64,000 nucleotides of DNA from Panorpa germanica (GCA_963678705.1 OY783214.1:7998001-8062000), one strand, 5' to 3'; positions 24,940 to 35,854 are shown, counted from the first letter of the stretch. Notes: generated by a model from the sequence alone, not told the origin. Made by a program: numbers and translations.

Positions 24940-27900
24940 TTACACTTCTATATTATTTTCTATCACAAAGTTTGTTAATATTTCCGCCGTTGCTTCACTT
25001 GTCATTAAACAGGACATATTGACTGGGAACTGTGTTACATTACATAAATCATTTAAAAGTCTATCAATTTTTGATGTTAAAAGATGACACCCTAGAATTA
25101 TATGGTCCAAAGACCCTTCTTCTCCACATCTACAATTTGGTGTGTCTTTTATATTTATTTTGTAAAGATGAGCTGGACATCTAGAATGCCCAGATTTCAT
25201 TCGACAATTTGTTGAAATATATCTCCGTGAATGATTTTTATTAAACCATGTGGTTGTTGGAATTTTTTGATTCGCTGCAAAAAAAAATTTTCCAGTACTT
25301 TGACTTTTCTCATTATATATATTCTGCCATTCTGCCATACAATTTTCTTTAATTATTTTTTTGGAATCATTTATTGACCAATTTATTTCGATTATTTCCC
25401 CATCTACACAAGCTTCTTTGGCCAGTTTGTCAGCCATTTCGTTTCCTTTTATGCCTACATGTCCAGGAATCCAAATAAGTTTAACATTGATATCATTTTT
25501 TTTCATTTTTAAAAGATATTCTTTAATTGAACATATTTTGTTATTATTATTGTTTTTGAATTTATTGTTATTTAAAGATACACAAACACTACGAGAATCT
25601 GTGAAGATTAATATATTTTTATTGTCAGTTTTTTGTATTATTTCTAGTAATTTCATAATTGCTGTTATTTCTGTATTATAAGAATTTGTGATGTTGTTAA
25701 GTTTGTATTTGTACTGTTGATCTGTATTATAATTGAAAATGCCAATTCCTCCAGTTTTAGAGTTTTTTTCGAATGAACCATCGGTAAACCATATACTCCA
25801 GTTTATATCATCTTTTGTTATATATTCCATATATTTTTGATAAGTTATTTCCTTACTGTCATTCTTCTTGAACAAATTTATTTCTGTATGTATTGTTGTC
25901 ATGCTTATTTCTAATGGAAATTTGAAAAAAGGTATAATGTTGTGTACCTCTAAGTTCAAGTTATTATATTTATCAAAACTAGTTAAAAGTGCCGGTTTTT
26001 TATGAGTTGTCCAATATGGTTTATTATAAAGAACATATAGTTTAGATAATCTTGTATTTAAGGGGCCACATGAGTTATGTCTGTTTTTACAAAAGAAACT
26101 GTCTGATATTTGTTGTATTCTGATATTTACCGGAGGAATATTAGTTTGATAGTTGAGGATTTGGATTGGTGTTGAAACCATTGCACCTAATATTATTCTT
26201 AAACATTTGTTTTGTATAATTTCAATTTTTTTTAATCTTGAGTTATTTGCGGTGCAGATCATAGTACTAGAATAGTCAATATGCGGTCTAACAATAGCTT
26301 TATATATTTTTATTAAGGTTGTTGGGTGTGCGCCCCATTTGTATCCTGCTATACATCGCATTAAATTTAAGCCTTTTTGACATTTGTTAATAATATGTGC
26401 AATTTCTTTCGCCCAAGTGCTTTTCGTATCAAAGAATATACCCAGAAATTTGGTATTTGAACTAACAGTTATATTTTTATTTCTGATGGTTATTTTTGGA
26501 CTGCAGTTTATTCTATGCCTTGTAAATATAACTATTTTACTTTTTTCTGACGATATATTTAATTTGATTTCCTTTAATAAAATATCTAGTTTTCTTAATT
26601 TCGATTGTAATCTGTTTTGAGCTATATCTTGTGTATGACCCATACTATAAATAACCATGTCATCTGCATACATCAGTACTGTTGTGTTGTTATCTGATAA
26701 TGTTGTTAACTTTTCTGTGTATATGTTGAATAATAAGGGAGATAATATTGAGCCTTGTGGAATTCCGTGATTACATAGTATAGGACCAGTTAACTTATTA
26801 TTGTATCTAACTGTTATTTCTCTATTTTGGAAGTAGTTTATAATCCAGTTGGATATTTTGGAAGATATACCTATGTTTTCTACTTTTTCTTTTAATATTT
26901 TTAGATTAACATTGTCATAAGCAGCTTCAATGTCAATGAAAGCAGCTATCATATAATGATTTTTACTGTATGTTCTTTGAATATCGATATTCAATATGTT
27001 TAAGTTATGCTGTGTACTTCTTGTTTTTCTAAACGCAAATTGTAACTCAGGTAATCTTTTATGATGTTCGAGATACCACTCCAGTCTGTTTTTGATGATG
27101 GATTCCATAGTTTTGCCCATACATGATAGTAAAGTAATTGGTCTGAATGATTCTTCTTTGTTTGGATCTTTTCCTGTTTTTAATATAGGAACAACGATAT
27201 GTTTTTTCCAGTCTAATGGTATATCAGCAGTGTTTAATGACAGATTATATATTTGTGTAAGATGATTTATTGCATTGTCAGGTAAGTTTTGTATCATTTT
27301 GTAATTTATTCTATCAAATCCTGTGCTACTGTTTTTATTATGATTTAACGCGAATTTTACTTCATTTTTATTTATGTTATTATCTAGAAAATTATCTTTT
27401 ACGATGGTGGTGGTGGTAATATTTAAATTGTTGTTCTGTGGAAATTTTTTTTTAATGAATTCTTCTATTAAATTTTCATTATCACTTATCCTTTTAGTAC
27501 TATAGCTTTTATTGTTAATTTTTCTTATATTATTCCAGACAATGTTGGTTGTTGTGTTTGGGTTTAAATTCTCGCAGAAATTTTGCCATTCTATTTTTTT
27601 TCTGGCTCTAAAATATCGTCTGGTTTTAGCTTGATGTTTTTTATAATTTAAATAATTCGCCATTGTCATGTTTTTATTAAAAATAGTTAGTGCTAATTTT
27701 CTTTGAGCTATCATTTTATTGCACTCTGTGTCCCACCAAGACGGTTTTATTTTATTAGGAGTTATATTATACAATCTGGTAGATGGGATATGTATGTCTG
27801 CCGAATTATTAATAACATCTCTAAATTGGTTGTATTTGTTTTCAACATCTTGGGGATTACTTGTGATTCCATTTGTGCTAAGGTTTGAAATTCTGCTTTC

Positions 27901-28668
27901 TATTTCAAGGCTATATTTCTCCCAATCTGCTTTTCGGAAATTTCTCCTCGTTAAATATTCAGATGTACGGTAACGGTCTTTATTATAGTCATTCAAACAG
28001 AAAAAAATTGGGTAGTGATCACTACCTAAGCTATCTGCAAGAACTTGCCACGAAGTAATTTGTTGTGTTAACGTCATTGATACCAATGTGAGATCCAATA
28101 TACTGTCCCTTGTACTGAGATTGCTTACTCTAGTTGGTTTATCATCGTTGATAATATTTAGATTTTCGTTTTCTATGAAGTCTAACAATTCGTTACCTTC
28201 ATACTGACTACCTGGACAATTTATATCCCAAGCAAGATTAGTCGCGTTAAAATCTCCAGCAAGTATAACAGGAACATCTATTTGTTGTTTTATCTGTGAC
28301 CAATTAGAATTAGATAGTTTATGATTCGGTTTAGCATAGATTGATAAAATACATATTACATCAGTTTCGTTATGTGTTAAAATTATTCCAGCTATTTCGA
28401 CCGAATTAAATGGGTTATTTAGCATTACTCGTTTATATTTTATAGATTTATGAATCAAGATAGCAACACCCCCGTGGGGATTATAGTTTGTATTCTGTAT
28501 CCTATCTTCTCTTTCAATAAAATAACCTTTGATGTTGAAATTGAGATTTTTTGTTAAAAACGTTTCTGATAGTATGCATATATGTATGTTATGCTTCTGT
28601 AACATATGTTGTAGTTCCTCTTTAATATATCTGACTCCTCTGCAATTCCATTGAATAAAATTTATCAT
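24940..28668 (-). CDS. LINE ORF2: endonuclease, reverse transcriptase and RNase H polyprotein
   Basis: 1,242 residues. An APE-type endonuclease (1-225) shows QWNCRG (Asn8), SETF (Glu35), AGDFNA (Asp139, Asn141) and SDH (217-218). The reverse transcriptase (about 465-750) shows FRPITLLS, the first catalytic Asp in FIDIEAAYD (~579), GIPQGSILSPLLFNIY, YADD (667-670) and FLGIFFD. RNase H (about 955-1090) keeps the DEDD set: Asp963 in FTDGS, Glu1000, Asp1024 in FTDSRS and Asp1080 in NEMADKLA, with GHVGIKGNE before it. A C-terminal Cys/His cluster, CRCGEEGSLDHIILGC (~1180-1195), is usual in this group. The enzyme nicks target DNA and primes reverse transcription there. There are no internal stops and no missing catalytic residue. 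Confidence 0.95.
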   Translation of the reverse strand: MINFIQWNCRGVRYIKEELQHMLQKHNIHICILSETFLTKNLNFNIKGYFIEREDRIQNTNYNPHGGVAILIHKSIKYKRVMLNNPFNSVEIAGIILTHNETDVICILSIYAKPNHKLSNSNWSQIKQQIDVPVILAGDFNATNLAWDINCPGSQYEGNELLDFIENENLNIINDDKPTRVSNLSTRDSILDLTLVSMTLTQQITSWQVLADSLGSDHYPIFFCLNDYNKDRYRTSEYLTRRNFRKADWEKYSLEIESRISNLSTNGITSNPQDVENKYNQFRDVINNSADIHIPSTRLYNITPNKIKPSWWDTECNKMIAQRKLALTIFNKNMTMANYLNYKKHQAKTRRYFRARKKIEWQNFCENLNPNTTTNIVWNNIRKINNKSYSTKRISDNENLIEEFIKKKFPQNNNLNITTTTIVKDNFLDNNINKNEVKFALNHNKNSSTGFDRINYKMIQNLPDNAINHLTQIYNLSLNTADIPLDWKKHIVVPILKTGKDPNKEESFRPITLLSCMGKTMESIIKNRLEWYLEHHKRLPELQFAFRKTRSTQHNLNILNIDIQRTYSKNHYMIAAFIDIEAAYDNVNLKILKEKVENIGISSKISNWIINYFQNREITVRYNNKLTGPILCNHGIPQGSILSPLLFNIYTEKLTTLSDNNTTVLMYADDMVIYSMGHTQDIAQNRLQSKLRKLDILLKEIKLNISSEKSKIVIFTRHRINCSPKITIRNKNITVSSNTKFLGIFFDTKSTWAKEIAHIINKCQKGLNLMRCIAGYKWGAHPTTLIKIYKAIVRPHIDYSSTMICTANNSRLKKIEIIQNKCLRIILGAMVSTPIQILNYQTNIPPVNIRIQQISDSFFCKNRHNSCGPLNTRLSKLYVLYNKPYWTTHKKPALLTSFDKYNNLNLEVHNIIPFFKFPLEISMTTIHTEINLFKKNDSKEITYQKYMEYITKDDINWSIWFTDGSFEKNSKTGGIGIFNYNTDQQYKYKLNNITNSYNTEITAIMKLLEIIQKTDNKNILIFTDSRSVCVSLNNNKFKNNNNNKICSIKEYLLKMKKNDINVKLIWIPGHVGIKGNEMADKLAKEACVDGEIIEINWSINDSKKIIKENCMAEWQNIYNEKSQSTGKFFFAANQKIPTTTWFNKNHSRRYISTNCRMKSGHSRCPAHLYKINIKDTPNCRCGEEGSLDHIILGCHLLTSKIDRLLNDLCNVTQFPVNMSCLMTSEATAEILTNFVIENNIEV

Positions 28669-28865
28669 TTTAACTGTTTTAATTAATGATTAATTTTTAT
28701 ATCTGATGTCTTGTTTTTCGATTTATTTATATATTTTATTTTTTCTTTATGTTTATATAATTGTTGTTGATTTAATATTTTAGTAAATTTATTAACCGAT
28801 TTGGTTTATTGATGTGAATAGAGTTTTTATTAAAAAATAAACTTAATTTATATATTGATGTTTTC

Positions 28866-30293
28866 TTACGAGTTTGGCCATTGTACACTAGATATTTGTT
28901 TCTTGTAGCTTCTAAGAGATTGGGATGTAATATTAGGGTCTTTGTTTGTATCTTTAATTTTATCATCATTATTTTTATTATATATTGATTTATAGCAGGT
29001 ATCATTATCATAATTTTCCATTGTAATATCAGGTTTCTCTTGGTTGATTTGCTTTCTGTTTTTTTCTTGATTAGTTTTCTTAAGGAATGTGTCACTTTCT
29101 TCATTGTTAGGTTTCTTTTCTTCTCTTCTTCTTTTTGGAAGTGGTTGTTTAGTGGATGTCGTAGGTTGTGGTTGACTGTAAGATCTTTGTAATGAGTTAC
29201 CTGTATTTGATTTATTCACTCTGGTATTGGTTCTTCTGGTTAAAGGGTTTGGTTTGTATGTTGGAATTATGTTGATACTATTGTATTTATTAGTGATATT
29301 GGGAAAAGTCTCATTGTAGTTTAGAGCTTCAAAAGAGTTTTGAGTTCTTACTGAGTATAAATAGTCTGTATTTTTTTCTGTTAATTCTAATTTTGCTTCA
29401 TAAAAACTGAGATTGTGTTGGGCCATGAGATCTTTTATCTTGATTTGTCTTTTTTTTTCAGGACATTCATTGTCTGTAGCCTCGTGGTTAAGTTTACAAT
29501 TTATGCATGTCGGATTAGGAGATGTGCATGCAGTACGTAAATGATCTTCACTTCCGCAGAATTTACATTTTGCTACTTTTGCTCTACATTTTGTGGCTGC
29601 ATGTCCAAATTTAAAACAATTATAACATTGTATCGTCTGTTGTACAAATGGTTCACATGCTCGTCTCACTCTCCACATGTAAACATAAGCAGGAATAGCA
29701 AGTCCTTCAAAGAATAATTTCACTGTTGTACTGGGTTCATATTTAATAGCTCCGTCAACTCTTAGTTTTCGATTTAACCTTTGCACTCTCGTTACTTTAA
29801 AAGGTGGGCACTCTATATTATTTAAAATTGTATCTTCCGAATATTCAATATCAACACCTTTTATAATAGCAACTTTTGTGCACCAGTAAAATGGGATAAA
29901 CGCTTCATACCCATTGTTTTTCAGCAATGTTGATTTGGTAATTTCGTTAGCTAGTACTGCATTAGCACATTGAACGATTACTCTATTTCTTCCCACTTTT
30001 TTAATTTCTATTATATTAGATTTATTGCTAATTTTACAAATTATTTCTGCTAATTTAAGAGAACTAAAGAATGTATTTCCATCACTATTATTTTTAACTA
30101 TCATTACTTTATACGAGTCATATTTTGTTTCTGTGTTGTATAAATTATTAAATATTTTTTTAACATTGTCACTATTGTTATTTAAGTTTTCTGTTTTATC
30201 ACTGGATGTTTTATCTGTAGGAAATGCTTTGTCAGTCACAGAGTTGTTTTTATTGATCGGATTTTTATCGGGAGGTTCAACCTCCATATCCAT
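28866..30293 (-). CDS. LINE ORF1: Gag-like nucleic-acid-binding protein with three zinc knuckles
   Basis: 475 residues, the RNA-packaging chaperone of the element. An acidic, Asn-rich N terminus (1-55) precedes a region resembling the RNA-recognition-like part of non-LTR Gag proteins (about 60-215, with the block RRACEPFVQQTIQCYNCFK at its end). Three CCHC knuckles follow at about 223-277: CYNCFKFGHAATKC, CKFCGSEDHLRTAC and the variant CINCKLNHEATDNEC. The C-terminal third is basic and low in complexity (Asn, Lys, Thr). The start at 30293 was chosen because it follows a 5' UTR of about 200 bp with in-frame stops. ORF2 is not overlapping, so it is probably translated by reinitiation or internal entry. 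Confidence 0.9.
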   Translation of the reverse strand: MDMEVEPPDKNPINKNNSVTDKAFPTDKTSSDKTENLNNNSDNVKKIFNNLYNTETKYDSYKVMIVKNNSDGNTFFSSLKLAEIICKISNKSNIIEIKKVGRNRVIVQCANAVLANEITKSTLLKNNGYEAFIPFYWCTKVAIIKGVDIEYSEDTILNNIECPPFKVTRVQRLNRKLRVDGAIKYEPSTTVKLFFEGLAIPAYVYMWRVRRACEPFVQQTIQCYNCFKFGHAATKCRAKVAKCKFCGSEDHLRTACTSPNPTCINCKLNHEATDNECPEKKRQIKIKDLMAQHNLSFYEAKLELTEKNTDYLYSVRTQNSFEALNYNETFPNITNKYNSINIIPTYKPNPLTRRTNTRVNKSNTGNSLQRSYSQPQPTTSTKQPLPKRRREEKKPNNEESDTFLKKTNQEKNRKQINQEKPDITMENYDNDTCYKSIYNKNNDDKIKDTNKDPNITSQSLRSYKKQISSVQWPNS

Positions 30294-30463
30294 ATTGTTA
30301 ATTAACCAGTGATAATTAAATAGAAGTTACTTCACTTCTTATTAATAACACTTAATAATAATATAAATTATAATTTAAATAAAAATAAATCACGAAAAAA
30401 GAAAATATTATAATTTGCAAAAAAAAGATCACTATTTATTTTATTGTTTTGTTTATTGTAAAT

Positions 30464-30497
30464 ACGTGCGCTCACCAAGAAGACTCGATGTAAACTG
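30464..30497 (-). promoter_or_regulatory. Internal LINE promoter: initiator plus DPE-like element
   Basis: The element begins CAGTTT, an initiator-like sequence. Counting its A (30496) as +1, the bases +28 to +33 (30469 down to 30464) read GCACGT, five of six matches to the downstream promoter element RGWYVT. I elements and Jockey are known to use such internal TATA-less promoters, so this layout is expected, but usage here is inferred. Confidence 0.45.
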
Positions 30498-30510
30498 TAT
30501 GCGAGATATG
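30498..30510. repeat. Target-site duplication, right copy (LINE)
   Basis: TATGCGAGATATG, abutting the 5' CAGTTTAC end of the LINE. The perfect match fixes both element borders. Confidence 0.93.
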
Positions 30511-30710
30511 ATATTGTATTATTTTGTACATGTAACTCAATTTTTTGTATTTGTTTTTTATTATACAATATACAAAATAATTAAACCTCAAATTGAATAA
30601 ACATATATATGTTTTTATAAAAAAATGTTTTATGCATATGTTTTGCATTAAATGCAGGTTCATAAAGAGAAGCTGCAACTGTGGGTGTCTGTAACATTAC
30701 TCTTCCACAA

Positions 30711-30786
30711 CTCTTCCACGTTTTATTAAATAAAGTTAATGTGTTTAATGTGCATCGTGCGAAGCTGTGGACGCGTACCTTAAGAC
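30711..30786 (+). repeat. Short dispersed repeat, copy 1
   Basis: CTTCCACGTTTTATTAAATA ... GTGCGAAGCTGTGGACGCGT then ACCTTAAGA matches 56162-56240 at roughly two thirds to three quarters of positions. Family unknown. Confidence 0.35.
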
Positions 30787-30910
30787 AAATTTTTAATGCG
30801 AGAAGAAATCGAAATCGTATCTTTCTTCAGTGGGAAAGTAAACCTTGATGCATTTAAATGAATACTTCACGATAAATTGCATGTTTTGAAAATTACTATT
30901 TCTAGGACTA

Positions 30911-31085
30911 TAGCGACGACACAATGGGCAAGAAATGAATACTGGTCTTCGGGTTCAATACCTGAACCAGAATTATATTTTCTGGATTTGGTTATCATCA
31001 AGTTAAATTGATTATGTACTTGCTAAAGCGAAGTCGGTGACTCAGCACGTAAATAGAGCGACGTTAAATTAATTAATTTAAAAAT
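30911..31085 (+). mobile_element. tRNA-derived SINE, family 1
   Basis: About 175 bp. The head has an A-box-like GACACAATGGGCAAGA and a perfect B box GGTTCAATACC. The body reads CCAGAATTATATTTTCTGG. The tail reads GACTCAGCACGTAAATAGAG then CGACGTTAAATTAA, shared with copies at 52.6 and 58.8 kb. These are the promoter boxes of RNA polymerase III. Confidence 0.7.
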
Positions 31086-31092
31086 AACTATA

Positions 31093-31490
31093 AGAATTAA
31101 ATTGTAACGCCGGTTTAACACCAAAGAGACAGTTCAATAAAACACGAACAAAAACTTGTTTTTCTGAATAAGACACCAATGTTTACGCCATAGAGACAGT
31201 TCTTAAAACATTTTTGTCTTTTGTTGCTGTTTTAGTAAACAAAACACATTCCCATCTGGAGTCCGTAAGAACAAAGGAAAACACGTTTGTTGTTGTTTTT
31301 TAGTCTGCTGATTTGAACAAGCAGCTTTGTTTTTTGTGAACATTTGCGTTTGTCAGTTGTAGGGACACACAGAAAAACATGAAAAACAAAACCAGACTGT
31401 TCAGTGTGAACAGTCTGTTTTCGAAAAACAGAACTGTTTTAAAATAATACAAAACATGATTTTGTTTTGTTTTTTGACAACAAACCGTCA
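31093..31490. repeat. AAACA-rich block with repeated GAGACAGTTC units and a perfect hairpin
   Basis: Contains two related units (ACACCAAAGAGACAGTTC at ~31,120 and CGCCATAGAGACAGTTC at ~31,187) and an 11-bp perfect hairpin CAGACTGTTCA-GTG-TGAACAGTCTG at 31393-31417, then further AAAAACAG/CTGTTTT pairs. It looks like the subterminal structure of an unrecognised transposon. Confidence 0.35.
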
Positions 31491-32185
31491 TAAGTTTCCT
31501 CGCGCTATATCTCCTAAACTGTAAATGATAATGTAATGTTTTAAATGTTGTTGGATGGAGTATTTATGTGTGTATCTAATTGTGATTACAAAGGTAGTGA
31601 TATTCTTTACCTCCAGATTTCAATAAAACAATGCAGTATTCTCGTACACAACAACACAATTTTTTTTTACTTATATTTTACTTAAAAATAGCACTCGGTA
31701 ACAATAATATAATATTTATGTAACGGTGTTCACACTATTTGCATTTTTTCAACATTCAAATTTGGATTTGCTCATTTATTTAAAAAGCAGTTAAGGTTTT
31801 AATTTTATTAACATTTATTTCATGCCTTTACTACAACAGCGTAGTCAGAAAAATAATTATTTAAATATTACTCTAGTAATTAACCTGCTGTAACACAAAC
31901 ACGATCTGCGCTGAAACAAACGTAACGGTCTAGGAACACCTGAAGTACACCCGTTTACGAGAAATGAGGATTATTTGTATGTAAATAAAATGACTATTGT
32001 TGCACCCGAACGCTTTGTTAGAGGACAAGCAGTGACGAACTGGGTCTACAAATATTTGTCTTCAATCCAGTTAATATTTTACACTTATGATAAAACTTTA
32101 CCATGCGGCACTGGCCACCTACTACAGTTGTTAATATAAAACGGTTTTTTTTAGTTATCGAGCAATCATTTTCGCTTATTTCTCA

Positions 32186-32861
32186 TCCTATATTATAATG
32201 TTCCAGGTGATTCTTATATGTTTATGTGTTTGGTACTGAATTTTGTATGGTAGCTCCACGGAAACGGCAATTTTTTGAAAATTTCCTATTTCGTAGAGAA
32301 AAAAATTCTTGGCGTTCCCGGATTTTCCCCTGAATTTCCTGGAAACCCGTAACTTTGGAAAAACTGAAAAAAAGTGGACCCTTTTTTGCTGTATAACTTT
32401 GTAATCGTAAAACATAGAATGGTGAAATTTTGCATGTGTATTACGCTATTATATGCGAACATATTTCAAAACCTAGAAATTCAAAATTTTATAAATGGGC
32501 CCTGTGAAATTTAGAGTGCTCGGTACGAAACTTTGGAGAAAGCTTAAATTTTGGATTGTGTAATAATTGAATATCATATTAAAAAAAAAAAATTCAAAAT
32601 TTCAAAATTTTATTTGGGCGGTTCTTTCTGAGGGTAAAAATTGTGCTAGAAAGTTAAATTTTTTATATAGGCTAACTTTGGTACCTTACAAATCGAAAAA
32701 AAATCCCAATTTGAAAAAAGTTGGTCAAAAAACGAATAAATTGAACATATTTTTTATTTTTTAGTTAAATATTCCAATTTAAAAATTGAATTAAAATTTG
32801 AAATGAAATTTAATTCACACAGAAAAGACAGTCGTCGCTTGCGACGGGGGGTAAACTCTAG
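32186..32861 (+). mobile_element. Helitron-like non-autonomous element, copy B (most complete)
   Basis: 676 bp. It begins TCCTATATTATAATG after A and ends CTAG before T, the A/T insertion rule of Helitrons, with no inverted repeats or target duplication. A perfect 6-bp hairpin CGTCGC-TT-GCGACG at 32833-32846 lies 11 bases before the CTAG end. There is no Rep/helicase coding, so it is a passive copy. Confidence 0.7.
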
Positions 32862-33561
32862 TCTGTATAAAATGTACTCATACTCGTATATATAAAATAA
32901 TTTTCCTTTATGAATTAATTAAAGAAGATGACGATTATATTAACCTAACAAAGTTATATTACCGTACTTTAGTAAACGCAAACAAAGTAAGAATATGATT
33001 TTATCCGCACATAAATTCGATATTTTATAGTTTCAAAGTTGAACAAAGGGTCATACATTGCATTCAATGGAAAGTCGTATTACAGAGACCTTTCGTTGAA
33101 GCTGTAAATAGATATTTGAACCTACACCACCCTCTTACCCCTTCTCCTTTACCAGTAACGACGACACTTCGATTCGTACGAATACAATACGCACCCCATT
33201 GTTCGCTCACACATTTCCGATTGAAATTTATTGTGGTGATGAAAACATTTTGTATGCGGGACTAAATATAATAAAATATAGGTGTATATATGTAAAATGT
33301 GAATGGTGAATTTGAAAGTTACCACTGCTATGATTAATACATATTGATAAAAATTGTTTCTAAGATAATTAATTTTAATGAGTGATTTTTAAATGTATAA
33401 GCAAGAATTAGGTATGTGTGCGTAGTATAAGAGAGAAGGAGAGAGCTGTATAGACATTCTTTCGTAATAAGACAAACTATTTTTTTAAAAAAAGCACAGG
33501 TTCAAGCTTTATCGTTTATCGAAATTTAGCGAAATGAAACCACTGAAGGAACTATCATTAA

Positions 33562-33660
33562 GGGGATCGTCTTACTGATTACCAACCCAAAATCAACACT
33601 ACATTCAGAGAGTGTCGTGTGGATAGATGGGATATAAACCAAAATCTTGTACGCAACTTT
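33562..33660. repeat. TTAA-flanked repeat, copy 1 (one end only)
   Basis: Begins GGGGATCGTCTTACTG directly after TTAA (33558-33561) and matches 43029-43120 for about 95 bases (CCAACnnAAAATnAACAC, GATAGAnGGGATATnAACCA). The other end is not found. Read on the - strand it has weak tRNA A- and B-box-like sequence, so a SINE origin is possible. Confidence 0.4.
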
Positions 33661-35854
33661 TTACCCCAACTATTGTCGTCCGAATCGACACCAAGTAGCA
33701 TATAAATGTAGCCAAGTGATTTTATTGAGTAAAATAATTGAAACAATGTGGATTAGTATTCCTTAGATAGGAAAGATAATGATGTATTCAAGTGAAGGAT
33801 TAAACGTATGTTTCAATACCTTCAAAAATTTGATGTTTAAAATTTTAGAGCACAATATATCATCGTCAATATTGAATTTATACAAAAGTCATATGTGGAA
33901 TACATGAAAAATGGAAGTTAAAAGTATTTGTGGAATGATAAATATTTTAATTAGAAGATGTAGGATGAAATCCTTACAAAGTGAAGCAGTAACATTCGTT
34001 CTGATCTACTGGTATATCAGTTAATGTACTAAACATAAAAAAGGGAGGATTTGTGCAATAAAGTGGGATTAATAACATTGAGAGTGGTATAAACTAATTT
34101 ACGCAGCCTGTATTTCTAACATAAAATTTTTAACGAACAACTAAAATACAAGCACAAAACAGAAATATGCTATGCAAATGAATTAAAAGTGTTATCTCCA
34201 GTTTCTGTAATCATTTCTGTTCGTGAGATAGTCGACCATTAAGACCGCACATTTTTAGTAATTTTAACAAATCTTTGGCCCCATAAAAACCATAATGTCA
34301 AAGTTATGTAAAAATGTATAAAAATATTGTATTCCATAAAATTTTATATTTATAATACGCAGAGGATATTATATATGAAAGTTTCACAACCCCTAACAAT
34401 TGAGGGTAAATGCGGATTGTTTAGGGGGTGAAATGAAATGGGAAGGGTGAAGGGTGAAGGGAATGCTTTTGCCAACTTTTCAGAACCTTTCCCAACAATG
34501 TGATATTTGAAGGGAGTATTGATTTTTCTGATTTGAATTAAATATTATTCCATTATATTTTTAGATTTAATAATGTTAAATTTTGATTTAATAATAAGTA
34601 TAAAATTGCATGGTGTGGTAAAAAAAAAGCGTATGAAGGGTACATTTTATATGAGCTGTGTGCTAATCAATTTATTGATGATGTTGGCTTATTATTACAG
34701 TGCGAATAAAGTGGCCTGTTTTTATTTAGGTGTACCATCGGAAGATTAATTTAATATTCTAATTTTTGTTCCTGACTTTGACTCAATAGTGATGTGATGG
34801 AAACCACTATATTTTTCTCAAAATTTGATATGTGGTTGTGGAGTTAGGACCTTATAGAGATTTATAAGCTGCTAGGGCGTATCTGCGATCTGTCGGCGGT
34901 ATCCAAGTTCTCGAACGGCAAATGTCGCTCAGTTCCTTTCAATAGCTAAGTAGGCGCACAATTTTGTTATGAAGGACCTTTTAGCTATTAAGTAATTAAT
35001 AGCAATTTTTTATTTATATCAAAGGACACAGCAAAACATCAGAACCTTTTTAGATTACATTTATTTTAAACTATACTATTGAATTACATATAAATTGATT
35101 AAATACTTTAGTTAATAAGAATACTAGTTACGACACTAAGTAAATATAACTCGCGGTTTAAGTTATAAATAAAAATATGTGTAATTATTTTATGTATATG
35201 CACCAAAAAGGTTAAGCGTGCTGTAGGTTTGAGTGTTGAAGCGATAAGAACGAATTAGGACCAAATGCGTAGTGTCGAACCCTAGTAGAAGTGAATCGTA
35301 TAAACAAAAGATGTTTACATAAGAAATATTGTCGTTTGCCCACAGAGAGAAGTGTATATAAATCAACTTGGCATAAAATATAAATGAATTGAGACAAAGA
35401 AATCTTAAATCGAACATTAATTAAAAATAAAAGCAAAATATTGATATACTAATATGAATATTGCATGCATTTATTAACAGTATGCCTTTTTTGAAAAAGA
35501 TAAAGGGTTTCCATCACTACAGTAGCGAGCGAAAGCCAGAAATAAGGGCTCTGGACATTACATACAACGAACACATTTAAAAAACCAATTATGCAATCAC
35601 ATTCCCGACGACTGCAGCTAATCATTGACCTCTTTTGTATGATCCTATAACGAGATTGACTCGACATTTCATTACAAGGATTTAATAAAAACATATGCTC
35701 ACAAAATAAGTCCTCTTACACAGCACTCGGCAATCAAGCTCCTCTCTTTCTCTACCACTGCAGCTTATTCGTTAAAATACTTTTGTTTTTCAATCTGTTA
35801 TCAACCAGTCGCTCTTGGTTGAGCATATACAATTCCCGGATCCTGTATTCAGAA

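Larger units (their letters stand above)
24752..30497 (-). mobile_element. Full-length two-ORF LINE of the I group
   Basis: 5,746-bp non-LTR retrotransposon. In its own sense it starts CAGTTTACATCGAG, has a 204-bp 5' UTR, ORF1 (28866-30293), a 197-bp spacer, ORF2 (24940-28668), a 188-bp 3' UTR and a tail of TAAATAAAT-type repeats passing into 16 A. It is flanked by a perfect 13-bp direct repeat. Zinc-knuckle gag plus endonuclease, reverse transcriptase and RNase H in one ORF2 places it in the I group (I/Loa-like) and not in Jockey or R1, which usually lack RNase H. Both frames are open and the catalytic residues are present, so it is young and looks potentially active. It lies antisense to bru3 inside the presumed intron. 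Confidence 0.95.

Noticed and set aside
28772-29104. 110-codon frame between the two LINE ORFs
   Set aside because: Lies almost wholly inside the ORF1 region in another frame and is Lys/Ile-rich shadow sequence.
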